From: CAYGKP01 sp964350605
GTDB lineage: Bacteria > Bacteroidota > Bacteroidia > Cytophagales > JAAEPT01
NCBI GenBank assembly: GCA_964350605.1
Contig: CAYGKP010000113.1
Span: forward strand, 1 to 8,056
Direction: 5' to 3'
DNA: 8,056 bases
This document shows, piece by piece, positions 1 to 4,491 of the stretch. Position 1 is the stretch's first letter. Each line of letters begins with the position of its first letter. A program made the position numbers and the translations under genes. The notes beneath the pieces were generated by a model. That model was given only the letters and a program-made list of their open reading frames with translations. It made no database searches and was not told the DNA's origin.

Positions 1-112
1 CAATCAGAAATGGTTGAGGGCTTTCTGCATTATTACCCAAATAAAACTGCTCACCTCAATATGAGGGGGTGCGGTTAGGTCTAAACAGAAGGGGAGCCGG
101 GTGAGCTGAAGG
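1..112. other. Intergenic segment downstream of the DinB-like gene
   Basis: I see no convincing gene here. Short open frames exist on both strands, but they have no recognisable protein features. The only structure is a possible minus-strand terminator for the DinB-like gene, listed separately. The neighbouring gene to the left lies outside the window. Confidence 0.5.
39..106 (-). terminator. Possible terminator of the barrel/DinB unit
   Basis: Read on the minus strand just after the DinB-like stop codon, GCTCACC (106-100) can pair with GGTGAGC (55-49). The second arm is followed directly by AGTTTTATTT (48-39), a T-rich run. A small CCTCA/TGAGG hairpin with a 3-nt loop lies just inside the distal arm (53-65). 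The 44-nt loop of the outer stem is long for an intrinsic terminator, so this is only a candidate based on position and the T-run. Confidence 0.3.
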
Positions 113-574
113 TTAGACCAACCGCAGGTACGCCCGGATCGTGCCTTTGTGGACTCCTTCGTGGTGATACGAGTAGGATAGGGCATCCTCGAACGAGGTG
201 AGGATGGTGCCGGCTGAGGTAAGGTAGCTCTCGTACTGAGTAAACTTTCCAGCCTTTACATCGACAGTTAGGCGTTCGATGTAGGTCGTGAATTCGGAAA
301 GCAAATACGTTGGATCGGGACTCGAAGTCCACTCACGTGGGTCCGAGCCTTTCCTGCATTGCGCGAGCAGCGACTCTGGTAAGTTGAAGCCGAGCCCTGC
401 ATTTTTATAGAGCAGGTACTCGTTGGTGACCAGCATATGCCCGAGTTGCCAAGCAATGTGGTTGTTGAACCCCTCTGGAATCTGGAACCACTTGGACTCC
501 TCCAGCGGCTCCAGCGAGCTGACTAGCTGTGTGCGGAAATCCTGGAGTGTTGAAAGCTGAAAGTCGATGTTCAC
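113..574 (-). CDS. DinB-superfamily protein (DinB_2-like putative metal-dependent enzyme)
   Basis: This 153-residue protein matches the size and helical pattern of the DinB/YfiT four-helix-bundle superfamily. That superfamily includes metal-dependent thiol transferases and many proteins of unknown role. The expected histidine triad is visible: His46 in the segment NNHIAWQLGHM, then His138 and His142 in HHEGVHKGTI near the C-terminus. There is no signal peptide or membrane segment, so it is probably cytoplasmic. The start is GTG (574-572), which overlaps the TAG stop of the upstream barrel gene by one base (TAGTG). This suggests translational coupling and favours this start; Asn-Ile-Asp follows directly. 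The substrate cannot be told from sequence. The name comes from the damage-inducible dinB of Bacillus and is unrelated to DNA polymerase IV. Confidence 0.8.
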   Translation of the reverse strand: MNIDFQLSTLQDFRTQLVSSLEPLEESKWFQIPEGFNNHIAWQLGHMLVTNEYLLYKNAGLGFNLPESLLAQCRKGSDPREWTSSPDPTYLLSEFTTYIERLTVDVKAGKFTQYESYLTSAGTILTSFEDALSYSYHHEGVHKGTIRAYLRLV

Positions 575-1212
575 TAGTACCCCGTGTGAAAGTCCAGCGA
601 AACACCCAGGCGCAGCACGGGGCCCCAGAGGTTATCATTATAGCTGATCTCGCCAAGGCCGGTATCGATAGTGCCTGAAAGCGGGGCGACCATGCCCCCG
701 ACCTGTCCGAAGACGCCCACTTTGTCGGTCAGTAATTGGTCGAAGCCAAGCAAGAGGGAGAACTGCGTCCCCGTGGCTGACTTCAGAGCTTCCTCCGAAT
801 AGGACAGGGTGTAGTAGCCAACACCCAGGTCAAGGTACGTACCCCACTTGCGTCGTTTCGCGTAAGGGAGCAAGTAGTAACGACCAACAACACCGACATT
901 CAAGCCCGTCGCACTGCCTGACTCAAGTGGCGAATTCACATAGGGATCGACCTCTACGATGACGCCCAGGCCTACCCGTTCGGTCAACAGGTATTTGATC
1001 GACAAGGAACCATTGATGGCGATGGCTAGATCGTTTTGTGGGGTGCCAGAAGCTGCTGTGTAGGTCGACTTAAGGCCTTTGGCGCCTAGGCCGCCTTCCA
1101 CTAGAACGTCGTGAGCACGCAGACGTTGTGCCTGGGCTGGGCTCAGTGTACTCACGACAGTGAGCGAAAAGAAAAGGACGCGAAACAGGGTGGGGGTAAG
1201 GAGGGCTCGCAT
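574..1212 (-). CDS. Small outer-membrane beta-barrel protein
   Basis: Read from the ATG at 1212, this gives 212 residues with a classical signal peptide: a short basic start, a hydrophobic stretch at about residues 8-22 and an AQA site, with cleavage likely near residue 28. The mature chain is rich in alternating hydrophobic/polar strands with Gly and aromatic residues (GLGVIVEVDP, LNVGVVGRYYLLPY, YLDLGVGYYTLSY, VGVFGQVGGM, PVLRLGVSLDF), as in 8-stranded outer-membrane barrels of the OMP_b-brl type common in Bacteroidota. The frame stays open upstream to 1362, but that extension would put about 50 residues before an obvious signal peptide and overlap the divergent peptidase gene, so I reject it. 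It is first in a two-gene unit with the DinB-like gene. The function is unknown; it could be a porin-like or structural membrane protein. The barrel call is by pattern, not by a named family motif. Confidence 0.75.
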   Translation of the reverse strand: MRALLTPTLFRVLFFSLTVVSTLSPAQAQRLRAHDVLVEGGLGAKGLKSTYTAASGTPQNDLAIAINGSLSIKYLLTERVGLGVIVEVDPYVNSPLESGSATGLNVGVVGRYYLLPYAKRRKWGTYLDLGVGYYTLSYSEEALKSATGTQFSLLLGFDQLLTDKVGVFGQVGGMVAPLSGTIDTGLGEISYNDNLWGPVLRLGVSLDFHTGY

Positions 1213-1303
1213 GTGTGGTTGAGTTTGACGTAGGCAAAAATGGAGAAATCCGAGCGCATCAGGAAGCATTGCTTTTCGATCGATCAGTACCTTCACGTTT
1301 CGG
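1213..1303. promoter_or_regulatory. Divergent promoter region between the barrel gene and the dipeptidase gene
   Basis: These 91 bp must carry the start signals for both divergent genes. On the minus strand, CATTTTTG (1246-1239) matches seven of eight positions of the Bacteroidota -7 box TAnnTTTG, with no clear -33 TTTG at the right distance. Two palindromes lie side by side: AAGCA-T-TGCTT (1264-1274) and the overlapping TCGATCGA/GATCGATC (1276-1285). They could be operator sites, but short palindromes arise by chance. Confidence 0.3.
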
Positions 1304-2074
1304 ATGAGACGATTCACCTCGAGGTTCAAGCTGGTCGCGCTGCTCATGTATGCCCAGCTCATCAGCCAGTGTCAGTCTGTTGAAACGGACGCGCCGGTCG
1401 AGCAGCCAATCGTTGACACAATAGTTATCGTCGACAGCCTGCCATCTGAGCCGATTTTGCGGGTCATTGGCGAGTTGGAGCAACGCCTGATCGATGCAGG
1501 TTTGGTTGATGTGCAAGCCTTGGACTCCTCCATTCAAGTGGACCTAAAGTATTCCAGCACCGACAACTTTTTTGGCTTCGATGCCTATGGCGAGTTGGAA
1601 CGCGCCTACCTGCAGCCCGATGTGGCGCAACTACTGCTCAAGGCCCAAGCGTTGTTGAAGGATAAGGACTCGACCTTGACGCTGCACATCTTCGATGCCG
1701 TACGGCCCCGCAGTGTGCAATGGGTGTTGTGGGACACGCTCAAACTGCCGCTGGCCGAGAAAGTCAAATATGTCTCGAACCCGCGCAATGGATCGATTCA
1801 CAATTTTGGGGCTGCCGTTGATCTGACCATTGCGGGGCCGGACTCCTTGTTGGACATGGGCACCCGCTTTGATTTCTTTGGACCCGAAGCGTATCCCCGG
1901 TTGGAGTGGAAGATGCTCGCCGAAGGACGGCTGGTACAGGCGCAGGTCGATAACCGAAAGCTGCTTCGCTCGGTGATGTACGGAGCGGGCTTCACAGGCC
2001 TGACCACAGAGTGGTGGCATTTTAACTCCTGTACCCGCGAGCAGGCCTGGGAGCTGTATCCCATCATCGAATAG
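1304..2074 (+). CDS. VanX/DdpX-like D-alanyl-D-alanine dipeptidase (peptidase family M15D), probably exported
   Basis: A zinc dipeptidase expected to split D-Ala-D-Ala or related cell-wall dipeptides. Family hallmarks appear in order: VDLKYSSTDNFFG at residues 79-91, DAVRP with Arg134 (the VanX substrate arginine), the zinc motif SIHNFGAAVD (His166, Asp173; SxHxxGxAxD), and EWWHF with catalytic Glu236 and zinc ligand His239. All key residues are present, so it should be active. At 256 residues it is about 50 longer than classical VanX, the extra being N-terminal: basic residues, a hydrophobic stretch at about 9-21, then Cys23. The sequence LISQC resembles a lipobox, but Gln before the Cys is not canonical, so it may be a lipoprotein or an ordinary export signal. 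Such a location would suggest peptidoglycan turnover or nutrient recovery outside the inner membrane. There is no VanH/VanA ligase or VanRS nearby, so vancomycin resistance is not implied. Confidence 0.88.
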   Translation: MRRFTSRFKLVALLMYAQLISQCQSVETDAPVEQPIVDTIVIVDSLPSEPILRVIGELEQRLIDAGLVDVQALDSSIQVDLKYSSTDNFFGFDAYGELERAYLQPDVAQLLLKAQALLKDKDSTLTLHIFDAVRPRSVQWVLWDTLKLPLAEKVKYVSNPRNGSIHNFGAAVDLTIAGPDSLLDMGTRFDFFGPEAYPRLEWKMLAEGRLVQAQVDNRKLLRSVMYGAGFTGLTTEWWHFNSCTREQAWELYPIIE

Positions 2075-2182
2075 GCGATTACCCTTGTAAAGAATTATTC
2101 TAAATAGATGTTGTGGCTTTGGGAGTCATGGACTAGTTTCGCAGCACTTATTTTGATTAAGTATAAATAAGAGGAACCAACC
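2075..2182 (+). promoter_or_regulatory. Probable promoter/leader of the TonB-dependent receptor gene
   Basis: This 108-bp AT-rich spacer has no obvious terminator hairpin after the dipeptidase gene. TAGTTTCG (2134-2141) matches seven of eight positions of the Bacteroidota -7 box TAnnTTTG, with TTG at 2111-2113 about 20 bp upstream as a partial -33 element. A second near match, TTATTTTG, lies at 2148-2155. GAGGAA (2171-2176) stands 6 nt before the ATG and is the best Shine-Dalgarno-like site in the window. AGAAT-T-ATTCT (2091-2101) is an 11-bp palindrome upstream of the candidate promoter and could be an operator, but it does not match the Fur consensus well. Confidence 0.3.
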
Positions 2183-4369
2183 ATGAGCCGAAAACCATTC
2201 CAACAGTATGCCTTGCTCGGCGGCCTGATCGCCGTATCAGTCGCGCCGAGCTTTGCGCAATCCGACACCCTTCCGCCTTATGAGGCTGATTATCTCGACG
2301 ACGTAACCGTCATCCGACGCAAAGGCAGCCCCCGCCTTTTTAAGGATGTTCCTGGTTCAGCCACATACGTGGATAAGGAGGAGATGCAACTGATCCAGCC
2401 GCTGAGTGCCAACGACGTGCTCCAGCGCGTCCCAGGCGTAAATGTTGTGTCGGAAGAAGGAGCGGGCTTGCGCCCCAACTTCGGGATTCGTGGGTTGGAT
2501 CCGGACCGCAGCCGCCGCGTCCTTGTCCTGGAAGATGGCGTACCGTTCTCGCTCAATCCATACGGTGAGCCGGAGATGTATGTCGCTCCGCCGATTCAAC
2601 GCATGGAGGCCATTGAAGTGCTCAAGGGGAGTGGCTCAATTGAGTATGGCCCGCAGACAGTGGGTGGCGTAATTAATTACGTGACCGCGGCCCCGCCGAC
2701 AAGCGAAACGGCTCGAATCCGTGTCATGGGTGGTCAGGGTGGTTATTTCAGTGGCTTTACCAGCTACGGAAACACAGTAGGCAAGACGGGTTTTCAACTC
2801 AGCTACCTCCACAACCGAGCCGATAAACAAGGGCTGGTAAACTATGGATTGCACGATGTGAGTGGCAAGGTCATTTTTCAGACGGGCGAGAAATCAACGG
2901 TAACAGCCAAGGTTGGTGTGTATACCGAACGGTCGAATGCCACCTACGTGGGCTTGACCCAGCCGATGTGGGATAATGGATTTGATCCGTACACGACGCT
3001 GATGCCCGACGACGAACTTAACGTGAATCGTTTCTCGGCAAGTCTCTCGCACCGGGTCAAGTTTTCTGACCGCCTGGAGTTGAAAACTACAGGCTATGCG
3101 TACACCACGACCCGCAACTGGTCGCGCCAGGACTTCTCGATCGGTGGCGACGGCGTTGCCCCACCCAGCAACTGGGACGGCACGTTTGTCGGCGACACCA
3201 CTGTGGCAAACGGTGCCATCTTTCGCCGTGCCTCGAACGGCCAGCGCAACCGCACGTTTCGTGTGGCGGGCGTGGAACCGCGCGTGAAATATCGCTACGA
3301 GTTGGGCGGACGCGGTCAAGAGCTTCGCGGAGGTGTTCGTTTCAACTATGAGGACGTCCGAGACTTGCGTGTAAATGGGCAATCGGCCACCGACCGTTCG
3401 GGTACTTTGGTGAACGATGAGTTCCGGTACGGACGCGCCTTCAGTGCCTTTGTCGCCAACGACTTTCATGTGGGCGAGAAGTTGAGCATTACCCCCGGGT
3501 TGCGTTTTGAGCACTACGCGTATACCCGCCATCGCTTGCGCGAGGGCAGTGTGATCCAGGACACCGTGGGCAGTGGTTCGGTCTCAGCCATCATTCCTGG
3601 CTTGGGCTTGAGCTTTTCGGTAAGTGAACAGTTGACCGTTTTCGGCGGCATCCACCGGGGATTTGCCCCGCCAGCAGTGGCTGATGCGATTGCCAATGAC
3701 GGCGATTCCTATCAACTGGATGCCGAGCTAAGCTGGAATTCCGAGCTTGGTCTGCGTGCCGGCAATGAGGTTTGGGGTGCCGAGTTGACGGGGTTCTACT
3801 ACTCGTTCCAGAACCAGATCATCCCAGTTTCTGAATCGAGTGGTGGCCTAGGTATCGGCAACCTCAACGGAGGAGAAACCGTTCACCGTGGCGTTGAGGT
3901 CGCTGGGCGACTGGACGTGCTGGGTGCGTTTACTGAGAGCGAAAGCGAACTGAAATTGGATGCCGCGCTCACAATCATTGACGCGTTCTTTTCGAGCGAC
4001 CGCTTCATCGACGGGGAAAACATCAAGGACAACAAAACGCCGTATACACCTTCCTACCTGGTTACTAGCGCCATTACCTACCGCACGCCGATGGGGGTCT
4101 CCGTGCGCTTGGCTGGAAATTTCCAGGGGGAACAGTACGCTGATCCTGCGAATCTGGAGACTCCCACCCCAGATGGCCGCGAGGGCCTCATTCCAGGCTT
4201 CTGGACGTTGAGTGGGTCGCTGCAATACAAGCCAGCGAAGTTGCCGATGACCTTCATCGTTTCGGGCCAGAACCTGACCGACCAGCGTTACATCGCCTCG
4301 CGCCGCCCGCAGGGCATTCGCCCAGGATTGCCGCGGTTCATTACGGCTGGCATCGATTTGACGCTCTAA
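2183..4369 (+). CDS. TonB-dependent outer-membrane receptor, FecA-like (probable ferric-siderophore or ferric-citrate uptake)
   Basis: A 728-residue TonB-dependent receptor that would import a scarce ligand across the outer membrane using TonB-ExbBD energy. A signal peptide covers about residues 1-25 (SFA|QS). DDVTVIRR at 39-46 is a good TonB-box candidate. The plug spans about 52-168 and includes LQRVPGVNV, GIRGLDPDRSRRVLVLEDGVP, NPYGEP and a segment ending EYGPQTVGGVINYVT, which closely resembles the FecA-type plug. The remaining 560 residues are the 22-strand barrel, closing with NLTDQRYIASRRPQGIRPG and PRFITAGIDLTL, again FecA-like. The N-terminus is too short for a STN signalling domain or a SusC-type CarboxypepD_reg domain, and no sigma/anti-sigma pair or SusD gene lies beside it, so it is probably a stand-alone transporter. 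An iron chelate is the likeliest ligand by family resemblance; copper, other metals or cobalamin remain possible. Confidence 0.92.
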   Translation: MSRKPFQQYALLGGLIAVSVAPSFAQSDTLPPYEADYLDDVTVIRRKGSPRLFKDVPGSATYVDKEEMQLIQPLSANDVLQRVPGVNVVSEEGAGLRPNFGIRGLDPDRSRRVLVLEDGVPFSLNPYGEPEMYVAPPIQRMEAIEVLKGSGSIEYGPQTVGGVINYVTAAPPTSETARIRVMGGQGGYFSGFTSYGNTVGKTGFQLSYLHNRADKQGLVNYGLHDVSGKVIFQTGEKSTVTAKVGVYTERSNATYVGLTQPMWDNGFDPYTTLMPDDELNVNRFSASLSHRVKFSDRLELKTTGYAYTTTRNWSRQDFSIGGDGVAPPSNWDGTFVGDTTVANGAIFRRASNGQRNRTFRVAGVEPRVKYRYELGGRGQELRGGVRFNYEDVRDLRVNGQSATDRSGTLVNDEFRYGRAFSAFVANDFHVGEKLSITPGLRFEHYAYTRHRLREGSVIQDTVGSGSVSAIIPGLGLSFSVSEQLTVFGGIHRGFAPPAVADAIANDGDSYQLDAELSWNSELGLRAGNEVWGAELTGFYYSFQNQIIPVSESSGGLGIGNLNGGETVHRGVEVAGRLDVLGAFTESESELKLDAALTIIDAFFSSDRFIDGENIKDNKTPYTPSYLVTSAITYRTPMGVSVRLAGNFQGEQYADPANLETPTPDGREGLIPGFWTLSGSLQYKPAKLPMTFIVSGQNLTDQRYIASRRPQGIRPGLPRFITAGIDLTL

Positions 4370-4382
4370 CAATCAAGACCGC

Positions 4383-4429
4383 CACTGGCCTACACAGTGC
4401 CAGTGAGGTTACTGGCGGGTTTCCGCCAG
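4383..4429 (+). terminator. Two tandem hairpins after the receptor gene
   Basis: Hairpin 1 pairs CACTGGC (4383-4389) with GCCAGTG (4399-4405) across a 9-nt loop. Hairpin 2 pairs CTGGCGG (4412-4418) with CCGCCAG (4423-4429) across a GTTT loop. The right arm of hairpin 1 (GCCAGT) is also complementary to ACTGGC (4411-4416), so an alternative middle hairpin can form. Neither has a long T-run, so they may protect the mRNA 3' end or slow polymerase before the strong terminator that follows. Confidence 0.45.
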
Positions 4430-4437
4430 AGGGAAGC

Positions 4438-4467
4438 AGAAACGCCCGGAGTGATCCGGGCGTTTCT
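4438..4467. terminator. Strong bidirectional terminator hairpin between convergent genes
   Basis: AGAAACGCCCGGA (4438-4450) and TCCGGGCGTTTCT (4455-4467) form a perfect 13-bp GC-rich stem closed by GTGA, a GNRA-type tetraloop on the plus strand. The symmetric AGAAA/TTTCT flanks give a short U-rich end in both directions. Its position between two convergent genes, 68 nt after the receptor stop and 24 nt from the surface-protein stop, fits a shared rho-independent terminator. Confidence 0.85.
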
Positions 4468-4476
4468 CGTTATGTG

Positions 4477-4489
4477 AAGGGTAACCCTT
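4477..4489. repeat. Small palindrome next to the surface-protein stop codon
   Basis: AAGGGT-A-ACCCTT is a 13-bp near-perfect palindrome lying two bases from the stop codon of the minus-strand surface-protein gene. It is the fourth inverted repeat in this 122-bp spacer. The loop is too small for all six pairs to form in RNA; about five would form with a 3-nt loop. Role unknown. Confidence 0.4.
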
Positions 4490-4491
4490 GC

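Noticed and set aside
1213..1362. Upstream extension of the barrel gene to a start at 1362
   Set aside because: The ATG at 1212 is followed directly by a complete signal peptide. The longer version would bury it 50 residues in and overlap the divergent dipeptidase gene.
2894..3532. Open frame of 212 codons on the minus strand inside the receptor gene
   Set aside because: It lies wholly antisense to a clear TonB-dependent receptor, shows no recognisable domain, and is expected in a GC-rich coding region.
3848..4372. Open frame of 174 codons on the minus strand across the 3' end of the receptor gene
   Set aside because: Antisense shadow of a well-supported coding region; its composition (many Arg and Ala, no motif) looks like a non-coding frame.
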